DNA from: a bacterium
Lineage (GTDB): Bacteria > Cyanobacteriota > Vampirovibrionia > Vampirovibrionales > Vampirovibrionaceae
Direction: 5' to 3'
Length of the DNA: 64,000 bases
NCBI GenBank assembly: GCA_030429585.1
Contig: JAUIEU010000001.1
Span: forward strand, 1,891,848 to 1,955,847
Both the position numbers and the translations under genes were made by a program. The notes beneath the pieces were generated by a model. The model saw only the letters and a program-made list of their open reading frames with translations. It did no database searches and was not told the DNA's origin. Below are positions 1-9,040 of the stretch, one piece after another; position 1 is the stretch's first letter, and the number at the start of each line of letters is the position of its first letter.

Positions 1-824
1 GTGCGGGCCAAATGGGTAGCGGCATTGCCCAAGTAATGGCCACTGCTGGCAACACCGTTATTTTGGTGGATATGGCCCAAGCCCAATTGGATAAAGCCAA
101 GGCAGGCATTGAAAAAAGCTTGGCTAAATTTGTAGCCAAAGAAAAAATTACCGCCGAACAGCAACAAGCCGCTCTAGGTAATCTTACTTTTGCCACCAGT
201 AACGATGCCCTAAAAGAGGCCGACTTAGTGGTGGAAGCCATTGTAGAAAACGAAGGCGTGAAAGTAGGCCTGTTTAAAGAGCTGGATAATCTACTAAAGC
301 CCGGCGCTATTTTGGCCAGCAACACCAGCAGCATTAGCATTACTCGCTTAGCCGCCGCCACAAAGCGCCCAGAACAAGTGATTGGCATGCACTTTATGAA
401 CCCGGTGCCACTGATGACGCTAGTGGAAATTATCCGCGGGGCGCAAACCAGCGATGCCACGTATACCGCCATTGATGCGCTAACCAAGGCCCTGAACAAA
501 ACCCCGGTAGTGGCCAATGATTACCCCGGTTTTATTAGCAACCGTGTGTTAATGCCGATGATTAATGAGGCCATTTACACGGTGTATGAAGGCGTGGGCA
601 CGCCTGAGGCCGTGGATACCGTGATGAAGCTGGGCATGAACCACCCCATGGGGCCGTTAACCTTGGCTGATTTTATTGGGCTAGATACCTGCTTAGCCAT
701 TTTAAACGTGCTGCACGACGGCTTTGGCGATCCAAAATATCGCCCCTGCCCGCTGCTTAAACAATATGTAGATGCGGGCTGGCACGGAAAAAAAGCAGGC
801 CGAGGTTTCTACACGTATGATTAG
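1..824 (+). CDS. 3-hydroxybutyryl-CoA dehydrogenase (5' truncated by window edge)
   Basis: NAD(P)-dependent oxidoreductase that interconverts 3-hydroxyacyl-CoA and acetoacetyl-type CoA esters in fatty acid or butyrate metabolism. The window opens inside the N-terminal Rossmann motif: the first full codons read A-G-Q-M-G-S-G-I-A, so only a few residues are missing. Also visible are the family segments SNTSSISI and [16 protein letters not shown], and the C-terminal dimerisation half with [19 protein letters not shown]. The first in-frame ATG (12) lies inside the nucleotide-binding glycine motif and is not the true start. The stop overlaps the start of the next gene by 8 nt. The exact acyl chain length cannot be read from sequence. 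Confidence 0.9.
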   Translation, partial: AGQMGSGIAQVMATAGNTVILVDMAQAQLDKAKAGIEKSLAKFVAKEKITAEQQQAALGNLTFATSNDALKEADLVVEAIVENEGVKVGLFKELDNLLKPGAILASNTSSISITRLAAATKRPEQVIGMHFMNPVPLMTLVEIIRGAQTSDATYTAIDALTKALNKTPVVANDYPGFISNRVLMPMINEAIYTVYEGVGTPEAVDTVMKLGMNHPMGPLTLADFIGLDTCLAILNVLHDGFGDPKYRPCPLLKQYVDAGWHGKKAGRGFYTYD

Positions 825-1419
825 GCTTATTCTCGGTATTATTGGTATTGTTTTAGCCGCCTTTTTTGGATTTACAAACGAGGATATAGGCGAGTTAACC
901 TCATCTAAGGGTTTCGAAACCAACAAATCAAACGAGGTAGCCGGGTTTGAACGCTGCAAGGTTTTGCGCGTGTTTGATGGGGATACGCTGGCGTGTGATT
1001 TAAATAACGATGGGCGCGATCAAAAACCAGAAGAGCACATCCGGTTGTTAGGCATTGATACGCCAGAAACCCGCCACAGCGCTAAAGCCCGCCGCCGCCA
1101 AGGGGCGAGTTACGAGGATGCGGTGGATGAACCTTATGCCAAAGAATCGGGCGAATATTTGCGCAGCCGTACTCAAGGTAAAAGGGTGTGGTTAGAACGA
1201 GATACCGTAACCCACGATAAATACGGCCGTAGCCTAGCCTTTGTTTACGCCGAACAACCTATCGGCAATAATCAACCCCAAGCGTCGCTTAATGCGCAAC
1301 TGTTACAGCATGGTTTAGCTGCCACCTTGTTTATTGGCAAAAATCGCCGCTACGAGCGCGATTTTGAACAGTACGAAGCGGATGCTCGCAAGCAGCACCT
1401 GGGTATTTGGAAACCTTAG
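817..1419 (+). CDS. Thermonuclease (SNase) family protein, membrane-anchored or secreted
   Basis: Staphylococcal-nuclease-like Ca2+-dependent nuclease, probably exported. I chose the ATG at 817 because it is followed at once by a hydrophobic segment (residues 1-19) typical of a signal or anchor; an upstream in-frame start would add 15 polar residues. The predicted protein is 200 aa. SNase signatures are intact: DGDT at 54-57, RLLGIDTPE at 76-84 (equivalents of the catalytic Arg and Asp/Glu cluster), and DKYGR with the second catalytic Arg at 134-138. It overlaps the dehydrogenase stop by 8 nt, so the two are likely co-transcribed. Family assignment is secure; the substrate (scavenged DNA or RNA) is inference. 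Confidence 0.88.
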   Translation: MIRLILGIIGIVLAAFFGFTNEDIGELTSSKGFETNKSNEVAGFERCKVLRVFDGDTLACDLNNDGRDQKPEEHIRLLGIDTPETRHSAKARRRQGASYEDAVDEPYAKESGEYLRSRTQGKRVWLERDTVTHDKYGRSLAFVYAEQPIGNNQPQASLNAQLLQHGLAATLFIGKNRRYERDFEQYEADARKQHLGIWKP

Positions 1420-1422
1420 AAT

Positions 1423-1436
1423 GGTTAATATTAACC
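1423..1436. repeat. 14-bp perfect palindrome GGTTAATATTAACC in a convergent intergenic gap
   Basis: The 41-bp gap between the convergent nuclease and uppS genes contains the fully self-complementary sequence GGTTAATATTAACC, followed on the plus strand by a T-rich stretch (AAGTTTATTT). It could be a weak bidirectional terminator or a protein-binding site. There is no GC-rich stem, so a terminator role is uncertain. Confidence 0.4.
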
Positions 1437-1460
1437 AAGTTTATTTAGCCGTTGTTGGCC

Positions 1461-2204
1461 CTAAACGCCGTAACGGCGGTGGCGGTTGGCGAATTCCGTA
1501 GCGCACTCACCAAACACGGTGGGGGTAAATTCCGGCCATAGGGTATCCACAAACACCAGCTCGGCATAGGCGGCTTGCCATAATAAAAAATTACTTAACC
1601 GCTGCTCGCCACCTGTACGAATCACCATATCAGGCGGTACACAATCGGCGGTGTCTAAATGGGCGGTTAGGGCTTCTTCCGTTAGTGGTTGGGTAGGCTT
1701 GGCTTTAATGGCGGCATTGGCGGCACGTAGCACTTCATCGCGCCCGCCGTAATTCATGGCTACATTTAGGATTAAGCCTGTGTTGTGTTTTGTTGTGTTG
1801 ACCATAGAAGCCATAGCGGCTTGCAGTGGCTTACTAAAGCTGTTTGGGTTGCCCAAAAAACGCACCTGCACGTTTTGCTCGTGGAGGGGCATTAATTCAT
1901 CTACCAGGGCTGTGGCAAATAAATCCATCAGGCTGTCCACTTCGCTGGCTTGCCGTTGCCAATTTTCCGTGGAAAAGGCATACACGGTTAGCACCTGTAG
2001 CCCAGCAGGGCCCACATGCTCGATGAGTCGTTTTAAACTTTGCAGCCCGGCATTGTGGCCGGCAATGGTGGGTAGGTCGTTTTCTTTGGCCCACCGGCGG
2101 TTGCCATCCATAATAATGGCGGCATGCTGTAAGCCTATGGCCGTACATTCGGGCACGGAGGCGTTAGTAGTGGGCTGTGGGGGGGGTGGCTGGGCGGCAG
2201 GCAT
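1461..2204 (-). CDS. uppS: Isoprenyl transferase (undecaprenyl diphosphate synthase)
   Basis: Cis-prenyltransferase that condenses isopentenyl diphosphate onto farnesyl diphosphate to make the undecaprenyl carrier lipid for peptidoglycan and glycan export. Hallmarks are visible: IIMDGNRRWA near the N-terminus with the catalytic Asp, GHNAG, and TVYAFSTENWQR. Later come VAMNYGGRDE and a C-terminal PPDMVIRTGGEQRLSNFLLWQ, then ELVFVDTLWPEF. Length of about 247 aa is normal. I use the ATG at 2204; an in-frame TTG two codons upstream is less likely. A Pro-rich N-terminal tail (residues 1-13) is a small lineage addition. It is divergent from the DUF366-like gene. Confidence 0.95.
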   Translation of the reverse strand: MPAAQPPPPQPTTNASVPECTAIGLQHAAIIMDGNRRWAKENDLPTIAGHNAGLQSLKRLIEHVGPAGLQVLTVYAFSTENWQRQASEVDSLMDLFATALVDELMPLHEQNVQVRFLGNPNSFSKPLQAAMASMVNTTKHNTGLILNVAMNYGGRDEVLRAANAAIKAKPTQPLTEEALTAHLDTADCVPPDMVIRTGGEQRLSNFLLWQAAYAELVFVDTLWPEFTPTVFGECATEFANRHRRYGV

Positions 2205-2227
2205 CGTCAACTAACACGCATCGCGGA

Positions 2228-2256
2228 TTGAAATTAAAACAACAGCAAAGCATAAT
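2228..2256 (+). promoter_or_regulatory. Sigma70-type promoter for the DUF366-like gene
   Basis: TTGAAA at 2228-2233 and CATAAT at 2251-2256 are separated by 17 nt. Each differs from consensus by one base. Predicted transcription start is near 2263, giving a leader of about 30 nt before the ATG at 2293. It is read by eye; no expression data. Confidence 0.6.
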
Positions 2257-2292
2257 GCTACCTGAACCCAACCTTGGATGCGAGAGACGACC

Positions 2293-2868
2293 ATGAAACA
2301 GCATTACCACCCAGAGCCCTTACCTTATACCGGTGACGCTTTAAGTAACCACTGGATTTATAAACGCTATGGTGTGCTGGGCGATGGTGTGGTGGCTTTT
2401 GCGGGCCCCTGCCAAGTAAACCTGGACAGCATGGTGGATTTGGAAGACGTGCGCAACGAGGATGATATTTATTCTACCCACATGCTGCATTTTATTGTTG
2501 AAGTGTTTGGGGTGGATTTAAAAGAAGGCGTGCTGCTTCAGCGGTTATTTACCAGTATTGTGTGCGATAAGTTGATTCAGCAATTGGGCCCTGAATGGGC
2601 TGGGCGTCTGCGCCGTAGTGGCGATGATTTGTTTTTAGACGGGTCTAAAAAGCTGTCGGTATCTATTTGTACCCTTAGCCCAACCTCTATTTTAATCCAT
2701 ATGGGGTTAAACATAGAAAGCGATGGCACCCCGGTAGAAACCGCGGGCCTGCGAAGCGAATTAGGCATTGAAGACGTGGAAGCCTTTGCCACAGCCTGTA
2801 TGCGCAACCTATGCGATGAATGGAAAGATATTCTTCGGTCTACTTGCAAGGTAAGGGCAGTTACCTAG
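2293..2868 (+). CDS. DUF366 family protein
   Basis: A 191-aa soluble protein that matches my memory of the DUF366 family, known from archaea and scattered bacteria and without an assigned function. Recognisable family segments are LSNHWIYKRYGVLGDG, AFAGPCQVNLDSMVDLED and THMLHFIVE; then RRSGDDLFLDGSKKLSVSI and the C-terminal IHMGLNIESDGTPVETAGL. I prefer the ATG at 2293, preceded by GAGAGA, over the ATG at 2278, which has no ribosome-binding site. The promoter at 2228-2256 serves it alone, and the next gene has its own promoter. The conserved HWIY and GPC residues suggest a ligand pocket, but no reaction should be assigned. Confidence 0.72.
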   Translation: MKQHYHPEPLPYTGDALSNHWIYKRYGVLGDGVVAFAGPCQVNLDSMVDLEDVRNEDDIYSTHMLHFIVEVFGVDLKEGVLLQRLFTSIVCDKLIQQLGPEWAGRLRRSGDDLFLDGSKKLSVSICTLSPTSILIHMGLNIESDGTPVETAGLRSELGIEDVEAFATACMRNLCDEWKDILRSTCKVRAVT

Positions 2869-2873
2869 CAAAG

Positions 2874-2902
2874 GTGACGGAAACCCGTGGTGGGGGTACA
2901 AT
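2874..2902 (+). promoter_or_regulatory. Candidate promoter upstream of the gene at 2943
   Basis: GTGACG at 2874-2879 and TACAAT at 2897-2902 with a 17-nt spacer. The -10 box matches 5 of 6 consensus bases and the -35 box 4 of 6. TACAAT recurs as a probable -10 element in this window, for example near 20980 and 26937, so it may be the favoured variant here. Confidence 0.45.
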
Positions 2903-2942
2903 AATAAACATCTTTCGCTATTCATAAAGCTTATTTATCATC

Positions 2943-3434
2943 ATGTCTCGTTATAACCGATTAAAACAGCCGCGCAGTAACCAGCTTAGCGTCCGTGGGT
3001 TAGTGGCTTTGTTTTTAGCCACCATGGCTATTTCGCTGATGCTGCTGATGATCTTATTTAACTTGGTGTTTAAAAATATTGATTTAAACTTTAATACCCG
3101 TGTGCCGGATATGGCCCCTATGCCAGCAGGCATGCCAGAAGACGCCATTGAAACAGAGGCCATTACCGCCGATGACAAAGAGGCCGTCGAACCCACCGTG
3201 CCAGAAGGGGGCCAAGCTGCTTTTCAGCGTCAGGGCATAGTGGTGGCCACCTTGCATATCCCTACCCGGCGTATAGCCCCAGTTACCCCAGTAGAAACCC
3301 CCGCAGAGGAACCAAGCGACAGTGTAGAGGCCATTCCACCTTTACCAGCTTTGGTGATGGATACGGATTTATTGGCAGAGGACACCATTGAGGCGAGTAG
3401 CGGGCCCCCGACCCCACTAACCACAGATGAGTAA
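2943..3434 (+). CDS. Single-pass membrane protein with acidic Pro-rich tail, unknown function
   Basis: The 163-aa product has a basic N-terminus, one transmembrane helix at about residues 19-44, and a long low-complexity exterior region rich in Pro, Glu, Ala and Thr. No family is recognised. The topology (N-in, tail outside) fits an envelope anchor or periplasmic linker protein. It has its own candidate promoter and ends 17 nt before the convergent MtfA-like gene. The composition matches neighbouring genes, so recent transfer is not suggested. Gene reality is supported by the promoter and tight packing rather than by homology. Confidence 0.6.
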   Translation: MSRYNRLKQPRSNQLSVRGLVALFLATMAISLMLLMILFNLVFKNIDLNFNTRVPDMAPMPAGMPEDAIETEAITADDKEAVEPTVPEGGQAAFQRQGIVVATLHIPTRRIAPVTPVETPAEEPSDSVEAIPPLPALVMDTDLLAEDTIEASSGPPTPLTTDE

Positions 3435-3451
3435 ACGGTTTTAGTGGGTTT

Positions 3452-4144
3452 TTAAGGGTGGAAAAAGCCATCCATTAGGGTAAATAGGGTAGGGTTGGCT
3501 TGCTTAAGGGCCTTGGGTTTTACCCAGTATACTTCTGCAAGTACGGCTAAAAATTCCACGTCGTTGGTTAGGGCGTAGGCCACCATTGGGGTGGCTTGGT
3601 CTGTTTTTAGCTTCACCCATTCGCTCATGCGGGCCGTTTCAAAGGCGTGGCGCTGTTTAGTGTTCCAATTGGGCAGGATGCCATCGTCGTCATCCAGGTA
3701 ATCTATCAGGTGCATTAACTCATGCACAATCACGTCCATCACGTCGCTGTGGTCGCCTTTACCGCCGTGGAGCACTTCATCGGCGGCAAATTCTAAAATG
3801 GCGTCATCCCCATGCACGGTGGTGCGGCCAAAAAAGTACACTTCTAGTTCTTCATCCCTAAAGCCGTGGCCTTGGTGGAGCCGTACTTCTACTCCGTTTT
3901 CTAAGCAGCATAGGCGTTGTAATATATCCGGCCGATCGGCTAGCACGGTGGCCACACGGGTTAAAATTTTATTTTCAGCCTCTAGGCTAATTTTAGTGGG
4001 TTTGGTTTCTCGGCGTAGGCCATGGGGGCCGGGGCTAAAGTACCTAAAAACAAACCCTGGGCAGTCGTCATCCAGCTCTGGTAGCACCTGTAGCAGGGGG
4101 TCTTCCAGTAGGGCATTGTCAGATTTTTTAGAGGATGGCGGCAC
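3452..4144 (-). CDS. MtfA-like zinc-dependent peptidase (M90 family type)
   Basis: Putative metallopeptidase related to MtfA, the peptidase that in Enterobacteria binds the repressor Mlc and affects glucose uptake. The zinc motif HExxH is seen in VIVHELMHLIDYLDDDDG, and the third-ligand Glu helix in DVEFLAVLAEVYWVKPKAL, followed by the typical ending NPTLFTLMDGFF. The N-terminal 70 residues are less conserved. The start used is a GTG at 4144 and could be shorter. The Mlc connection is established only in Enterobacteria, so the role here is unknown. It converges on the preceding gene with a 17-nt gap. Confidence 0.75.
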   Translation of the reverse strand: MPPSSKKSDNALLEDPLLQVLPELDDDCPGFVFRYFSPGPHGLRRETKPTKISLEAENKILTRVATVLADRPDILQRLCCLENGVEVRLHQGHGFRDEELEVYFFGRTTVHGDDAILEFAADEVLHGGKGDHSDVMDVIVHELMHLIDYLDDDDGILPNWNTKQRHAFETARMSEWVKLKTDQATPMVAYALTNDVEFLAVLAEVYWVKPKALKQANPTLFTLMDGFFHP

Positions 4145-4293
4145 AGTGGGGGCCTAGGTTTTAGGGTATAAAATGGCTAGCCTCATGGTACCATGGCGTC
4201 ATCGGTTTGCCGTCCTCCATTTGCGGCAGGGCGGTAATCTACCCTATGATGGGTGGCGTTGTAGGATATACCCGTTGAGGATGCTGATAAGCC

Positions 4294-4716
4294 ATGACAA
4301 ACCCTAATAAACAACAATACAAAGCCTTTGGTTGGCCGTTTTTTCGGTTGGTTGGTATTTTAGTGGCCCTGGTGTTAGTGCTAACCGCCATTGTGGAGGT
4401 TCGCTTCCCGAAGCAAGTGATGACGGAAGATTGCACGGTGGTGGCTATTGGCGAGGCAGCGGTTAAGCAATCGCCCAGGGCTAAATGGGTTATGGGCGAG
4501 GGGGGCAACCCAAAACACACCATATTGGTGCGTTGCGGATTTTTAGGGTCCGTTAAAATAAATGATGTTGACGCGTTTCGGTACGGGGATGTGGCTGCTG
4601 GAACCCCAGCAGAGGTTTCGCGTCTACTCTATAGGGTATTGCCCACCCGGTGGCGGTTTCAAATCCACCACCCTAAACAAGGTACCCCGTTACCTGCGCT
4701 TGGCGTGGCACAATAG
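4294..4716 (+). CDS. Small membrane-anchored protein, unknown
   Basis: A 140-aa protein with one hydrophobic helix at about residues 13-34 and an extracytoplasmic remainder with two cysteines (in DCTVV and VRCGF), perhaps disulphide-bonded. No family is recognised. It lies 28 nt upstream of the repeat protein at 4745 on the same strand, so co-transcription is likely. The gap upstream (4145-4293) contains the 12-bp palindrome CATGGTACCATG at 4184-4195 but no convincing promoter. Confidence 0.6.
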   Translation: MTNPNKQQYKAFGWPFFRLVGILVALVLVLTAIVEVRFPKQVMTEDCTVVAIGEAAVKQSPRAKWVMGEGGNPKHTILVRCGFLGSVKINDVDAFRYGDVAAGTPAEVSRLLYRVLPTRWRFQIHHPKQGTPLPALGVAQ

Positions 4717-4744
4717 CCCGCCCTTGGCGATGTAAGGATTGTTT

Positions 4745-5839
4745 ATGACCATGCCCCCAACACGATTAGCCATAATGGGCTTACTCTGTCGCCCTTGGCG
4801 GCTAGTGGCCTTGTGGGGTGTGGCAGCGTTAGTGGTGGTAAGCCTGGCGGCTAGTGTTTATGCCGGGGCTGCGCTTGGCTTATCTCCGCAGCAGCAGGCG
4901 ACGCTAACAGGGCTAGAAACCCGATTTTTAGGCGCCGATACCCCAACGCTGCCTTTAGAAGAGCGCCTAAACGCTTTGGAGAGTGTTATTTTTGGCCACA
5001 CGTATAGCGAAAGCTCTACAGATGTGCGCCTTGGCCAGTTAAAATCGGCGGTGCCAGCCCCGCCCCCAGTGGAGCCTTCGCCGATAGCTCAAGCCCCACC
5101 TATAAATAGTGCACCTAGCGCTGGGGTACCCCAAACCGGTGTTGCCCCTGCCGCCATGAGTGACGCCCCGATTGTGGATGACATGGAGCGACAAGCTTAC
5201 GGCCGCACCTTTAATGGCCAACCCCTAGAGCAACGCTTATCTCGCTTGGAAGAACGCTATTTGGGTACCATTCAGCGTGGCGATTTAGCGGCCAGGGTGG
5301 ATAACTTGCGTTGGCTAGTCCTAGGCGGTAATGGGCCTTCGGGTAGGGGTACAGCAAGTAATACGATGCCGGGCGATATGTTGACACCTTCTCAGGCCAC
5401 GCCCTATGCCCAGCCGTATAACCCATACATGGCCCCTAATGCCACGCCGGGCGGCTTGCCGCCAGGGGCCTTGGCCAATACCCAACCTGGCCAACCTGTG
5501 GGTACGGCCCAACCGTATAATCCATACTATGGCGGCGGTGGCGCCGTTACTCCGGCAACAATGGCGGATATGGGGGTGGCGGTAACCGGGCTAGAAAATG
5601 ATATTTTGAAGCAGAGTTATGCTGGCCAGCCAATGGGTGCCCGATTAGAGCGACTGGAATTGGCGGTGTTTCAGCAAACGGCGGTGGGTAGCGGCCTAAG
5701 CGATGAAGAGCGTCTGCAACGTTTGATGGCGGTAAGTGTGGCGAACCGAGATAGCCAAACAGCAGCGGCCAACCGAAAAAAAGGCGGCCTTAAAAGCTTT
5801 TGGCCTATCATTCCTATGATTGTGTTGATGCTACTATAA
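4745..5839 (+). CDS. Exported repeat protein with three LE-x-RL-x-x-LE modules
   Basis: The start is the ATG at 4745, preceded by TAAGGA at good spacing; an earlier TTG is not favoured. The protein has an N-terminal hydrophobic signal or anchor (about residues 20-42). It carries three diverged copies of a short helical module: LPLEERLNALESVIFG, QPLEQRLSRLEERYLG and QPMGARLERLELAVFQ. Long Pro/Gly/Asn/Tyr-rich linkers containing the doublet AQPYNPY separate them. The C-terminus has a hydrophobic stretch (SFWPIIPMIVLMLL). The layout suggests an envelope protein whose modules bind another wall or membrane component. I know no described family; the function is open. Confidence 0.7.
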   Translation: MTMPPTRLAIMGLLCRPWRLVALWGVAALVVVSLAASVYAGAALGLSPQQQATLTGLETRFLGADTPTLPLEERLNALESVIFGHTYSESSTDVRLGQLKSAVPAPPPVEPSPIAQAPPINSAPSAGVPQTGVAPAAMSDAPIVDDMERQAYGRTFNGQPLEQRLSRLEERYLGTIQRGDLAARVDNLRWLVLGGNGPSGRGTASNTMPGDMLTPSQATPYAQPYNPYMAPNATPGGLPPGALANTQPGQPVGTAQPYNPYYGGGGAVTPATMADMGVAVTGLENDILKQSYAGQPMGARLERLELAVFQQTAVGSGLSDEERLQRLMAVSVANRDSQTAAANRKKGGLKSFWPIIPMIVLMLL

Positions 5840-5899
5840 AGGTCAAAGATTAAAGGCCTGGAATAACATGGCCTATTTAGGCCATAGGAGGCGCGGAGT

Positions 5900-6496
5900 A
5901 TGCTCACACAGCACGGCCAAGGGATTGTGGAAACATCCGCCGGGTGGTTGCAGCCCATATGGGAGCAGGCTGCCGATGGCGATACCGTATTAACCGCCCT
6001 GCATTGGGTTAATTCTTCTCACCAAGCATCAGTGCCCTTGTCAGTGTTGCCTTCCTCTGGGTTGGAATCTTTGTTGCAGGCGGCGTTGCAAGCGTATTTT
6101 AGCCATGGCGATGACGAGGCCCTTCAATCCTTACCTGTCCATTGGGAAGGTACCCCCTTTCAGCAACGGGTGTGGCAGGCCGCTCAGGCGATTCCTTTTG
6201 GCCATACGGTAACCTACGGCCAGGTGGGCGACTACATTGGTTGCCAAGGCGGTGCCCAGGCGATAGGCCAGGCCTTGAAGAAGAACCCACTCCCATTAAT
6301 TATTCCGTGCCATCGGGTGGTGGCGGCTGGGTATAGGTATACCGAAACCCAGTCGGCGGATCATCAGTCAGGGGGCGGCGCTATGGGGGGGTATATGGGC
6401 GAAATGAACAGTCCTATTAAGCAGCACTTACTGGCCTACGAGCAGTCTAAAACCCTTGCCGCGAGCCATGTTCGCTATGAATTGGCAGAGGTGTAG
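5900..6496 (+). CDS. ogt: Methylated-DNA--protein-cysteine S-methyltransferase
   Basis: Suicide repair enzyme that transfers O6-alkyl groups from guanine to its own cysteine. The active-site motif IPCHRVV is intact, preceded by FQQRVWQAAQAIPFGHTVTYGQV, the helix-turn-helix DNA-binding region, and by GQALKKNPLPLIIP. Start ATG 5900 has a strong AGGAGG-like site. One oddity: between IPCHRVV and the usual GGY segment there are about 21 residues, a dozen or so more than I expect, rich in Ser, Gln and Gly. The ogt versus ada-C naming cannot be settled from sequence alone. Confidence 0.9.
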   Translation: MLTQHGQGIVETSAGWLQPIWEQAADGDTVLTALHWVNSSHQASVPLSVLPSSGLESLLQAALQAYFSHGDDEALQSLPVHWEGTPFQQRVWQAAQAIPFGHTVTYGQVGDYIGCQGGAQAIGQALKKNPLPLIIPCHRVVAAGYRYTETQSADHQSGGGAMGGYMGEMNSPIKQHLLAYEQSKTLAASHVRYELAEV

Positions 6497-6548
6497 CGGC
6501 TAGGTGTAAGGGGTATATAAAACGGATGGCCGATGGGGGGCGTTTGCG

Positions 6549-6576
6549 TTGACACGACCCCTTGATGCCGGATACT
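6549..6576 (+). promoter_or_regulatory. Promoter for the pyrophosphatase gene
   Basis: A perfect -35 TTGACA (6549-6554) and a -10-like GATACT (6571-6576) with a 16-nt spacer lie in the 205-bp gap before hppA. The resulting leader would be about 120 nt and is A+T-rich. A second -10-like TATAGT occurs further down near 6634. Confidence 0.5.
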
Positions 6577-6701
6577 TAACGTTCCCTTCACTGCTTTTTT
6601 ACCCATTTAAAGCTTATTATTAATGTGTACATTATAGTCAGGGTGGGATTTTACAGGATTTATTCATTTAATTTTTACTGATTGCAGGAGCATGGATAGC
6701 C

Positions 6702-8849
6702 ATGACGGTGACCCCCGAATTTTTAATGGTGTTTGCAGCCATCTGTAGCGTAATTGCTATTGTGTACGGCTGGAGTACACGCCAGTGGATTTTAAGCCTA
6801 AGCCCAGGCAACGAAAAAATGCAGGAAATTGCCGGCGCTATTGAAGAAGGCGCCAAGGCCTATATGAACCGTCAATACACCACCATTTTTTATGCCGCTG
6901 TGGTGTTGGCCTTTTTACTGTACTTCCTTTTTGCTTATGAAAAAGCCAGCCATTGGTATGGCGGCTACATGTGTATCGGCTTTGTTATGGGGGCGTTCCT
7001 CAGTGGCTTGGCAGGTTACATTGGCATGTTTGTTTCTGTTCGTGCCAACGTGCGCACTGCAGAAGCAGCCAGAAATGGCATGAGTGCTGCCATGGATGTG
7101 GCCTTTAAGGGCGGTGCTGTTACCGGTATTTTGGTGGTAGGATTGGCCCTGTTGGGCGTGGTTGGTTTTTACTGGCTAACAACGTTACACCCAGACCCCG
7201 CTGCTATGTTCCCCACCATTGTGGGCCTGGCCTTTGGGTCTAGCTTAATTAGCGTATTTGCCCGGTTGGGTGGCGGTATTTTTACCAAAGCGGCCGATGT
7301 AGGCGCTGACCTTGTAGGTAAAGTAGAAGCGGGCATCCCAGAAGATGACCCACGCAACCCAGCGGTTATTGCCGATAATGTGGGCGATAATGTGGGCGAT
7401 TGCGCCGGTATGGCTGCCGATTTGTTTGAAACCTATGCGGTGACTAGTGTTGCGGCCATGTTTTTAGGCAACTTGCTCTTTGTTGGCGATGCCAATGCCG
7501 TGCTGTACCCCATGGTACTGGGTGGTTTATCCATTATTGCCAGCATTGTGGGTACCTTGGTGGTGAAAATTGGCCCCGATAACAACCCCATGAATGCCCT
7601 ATACAAAGGCTTGTATGCGTCTATCCTAATTTCTGTGCTATTGATTTTAGGCGCGAGCTACCTGTGGTTTGCCGATGGCATTGGCCCCTATAGCTGGTTG
7701 CAAGTATCCGGTGCGGCGCTTGTGGGTATTTTTGTTACCTTGGCTCTGTTCTGGATTACGGATTACTACACCAGCACCGAGCATCCGCCTGTACGCCAGG
7801 TGGCTGCCGCGAGCGAAACAGGCCACGGTACTAATGTGATTGCTGGTCTTGCGGTTAGCATGAAATCTACCGCTGCCCCCGTTATTGTGATTTGTATTGG
7901 TATTCTGGCATCCTTCTTCTTGGCGGGCATCTACGGTATCGCTACGGCGGGTGTGGCCATGTTATCCATGGCAGGTATTGTGATTGCCTTGGATGCGTAT
8001 GGCCCTATTACGGATAATGCCGGCGGTATTGCAGAAATGGCCGATATGGGCGAAGCGGTGCGCAACGTAACCGACCCCCTAGATGCCATTGGCAACACGA
8101 CGAAGGCTGTAACTAAAGGGTATGCCATTGGTTCCGCTGGTTTGGCGGCGGTGGTGCTGTTCTCGTCTTATATCCAAGATTTGAACTCGGCAGCCATTGA
8201 AGAAGCCCTGCACAACATGGGTAACGTGATGGCGGGTACGCTGGCCAACATGGATACTCTAAAAGCCTTGTTCTCCCTTGGCGACCCTTATGTCATCGTT
8301 GGCTTGTTCATTGGTGGGATGATTCCCTACCTGTTTGGCGCCATGGCCATGGAAGCGGTGGGTACCACCGGTGGCCGTGTGGTCGAAGAAGTGCGTCGTC
8401 AGTTTAAAGAAAAACCAGGCATTATGGATGGCAGCGATAAGCCCGACTATGCCAAGTGCGTGGATATTGTAACCAAAGACGCCCTTCAGCAAATGCTAGT
8501 GCCAGCCTTGTTGCCTGTACTGGCTCCGGTAGCCTTGTTGCTGCTCGGTAAACTGGCCCCAGTACAAGATTTTGCTGCCGTTAAGATGATTGGTGGCTTG
8601 CTGGTGGGTAGTATCGTAACCGGCTTGTTTGTGGCTATTTCCATGACGAGTGGTGGCGGTGCCTGGGATAATGCTAAAAAGTACATTGAAGATGGCAACC
8701 ATGGCGGTAAGGGTAGCTTTGCCCACGCAGCTGCGGTAACGGGCGATACGGTTGGCGACCCCTACAAAGATACCGCGGGCCCAGCTATTAACCCGGTAAT
8801 TAAAATCTTAAACATTGTTGCCCTCTTGTTGGTGTCCTTCTTGGTGTAA
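6702..8849 (+). CDS. hppA: K+-independent membrane-bound H+-translocating pyrophosphatase
   Basis: An integral membrane pump that couples hydrolysis of pyrophosphate from biosynthesis to proton export, conserving energy. The 715-aa protein has about 16 hydrophobic segments. The catalytic loop shows [31 protein letters not shown] and later [12 protein letters not shown]. The C-terminal loop [17 protein letters not shown] and [18 protein letters not shown] complete the site. At about residue 468 the sequence is [10 protein letters not shown]: Lys at this position marks the K+-independent subfamily, whose characterised members pump protons. The ribosome-binding site AGGAG precedes the start. It is monocistronic between a promoter and a strong terminator. 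Confidence 0.96.
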   Translation: MTVTPEFLMVFAAICSVIAIVYGWSTRQWILSLSPGNEKMQEIAGAIEEGAKAYMNRQYTTIFYAAVVLAFLLYFLFAYEKASHWYGGYMCIGFVMGAFLSGLAGYIGMFVSVRANVRTAEAARNGMSAAMDVAFKGGAVTGILVVGLALLGVVGFYWLTTLHPDPAAMFPTIVGLAFGSSLISVFARLGGGIFTKAADVGADLVGKVEAGIPEDDPRNPAVIADNVGDNVGDCAGMAADLFETYAVTSVAAMFLGNLLFVGDANAVLYPMVLGGLSIIASIVGTLVVKIGPDNNPMNALYKGLYASILISVLLILGASYLWFADGIGPYSWLQVSGAALVGIFVTLALFWITDYYTSTEHPPVRQVAAASETGHGTNVIAGLAVSMKSTAAPVIVICIGILASFFLAGIYGIATAGVAMLSMAGIVIALDAYGPITDNAGGIAEMADMGEAVRNVTDPLDAIGNTTKAVTKGYAIGSAGLAAVVLFSSYIQDLNSAAIEEALHNMGNVMAGTLANMDTLKALFSLGDPYVIVGLFIGGMIPYLFGAMAMEAVGTTGGRVVEEVRRQFKEKPGIMDGSDKPDYAKCVDIVTKDALQQMLVPALLPVLAPVALLLLGKLAPVQDFAAVKMIGGLLVGSIVTGLFVAISMTSGGGAWDNAKKYIEDGNHGGKGSFAHAAAVTGDTVGDPYKDTAGPAINPVIKILNIVALLLVSFLV

Positions 8850-8897
8850 GCGCTTTGGCGTAACACTAAGCTTCTCCAGCCTTATTGGTAGCACACT

Positions 8898-8927
8898 AAA
8901 AGCCCCGGCCTTTGTCGGGGCTTTTTT
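8898..8927 (+). terminator. Intrinsic terminator after hppA
   Basis: A GC-rich hairpin with AGCCCCG (8901-8907) paired to CGGGGCT (8916-8922), an 8-nt loop, flanking A-run and a T6 tail. This is one of the clearest rho-independent terminators in the window. Confidence 0.9.
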
Positions 8928-9040
8928 AATTCGCAGGAATGAAAAGCTTTAATGAAGGTTTAATCTATAACCTTGAACCCCCTGCATCCCTTGAGGGACA
9001 ATACTTTAGCAATTAATCCTCGTTAATCTATCGAGCCATT

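Noticed and set aside
1756-2214. Open frame opposite uppS on the plus strand
   Set aside because: It lies wholly antisense to a conserved gene and its translation has no recognisable domain; a shadow.
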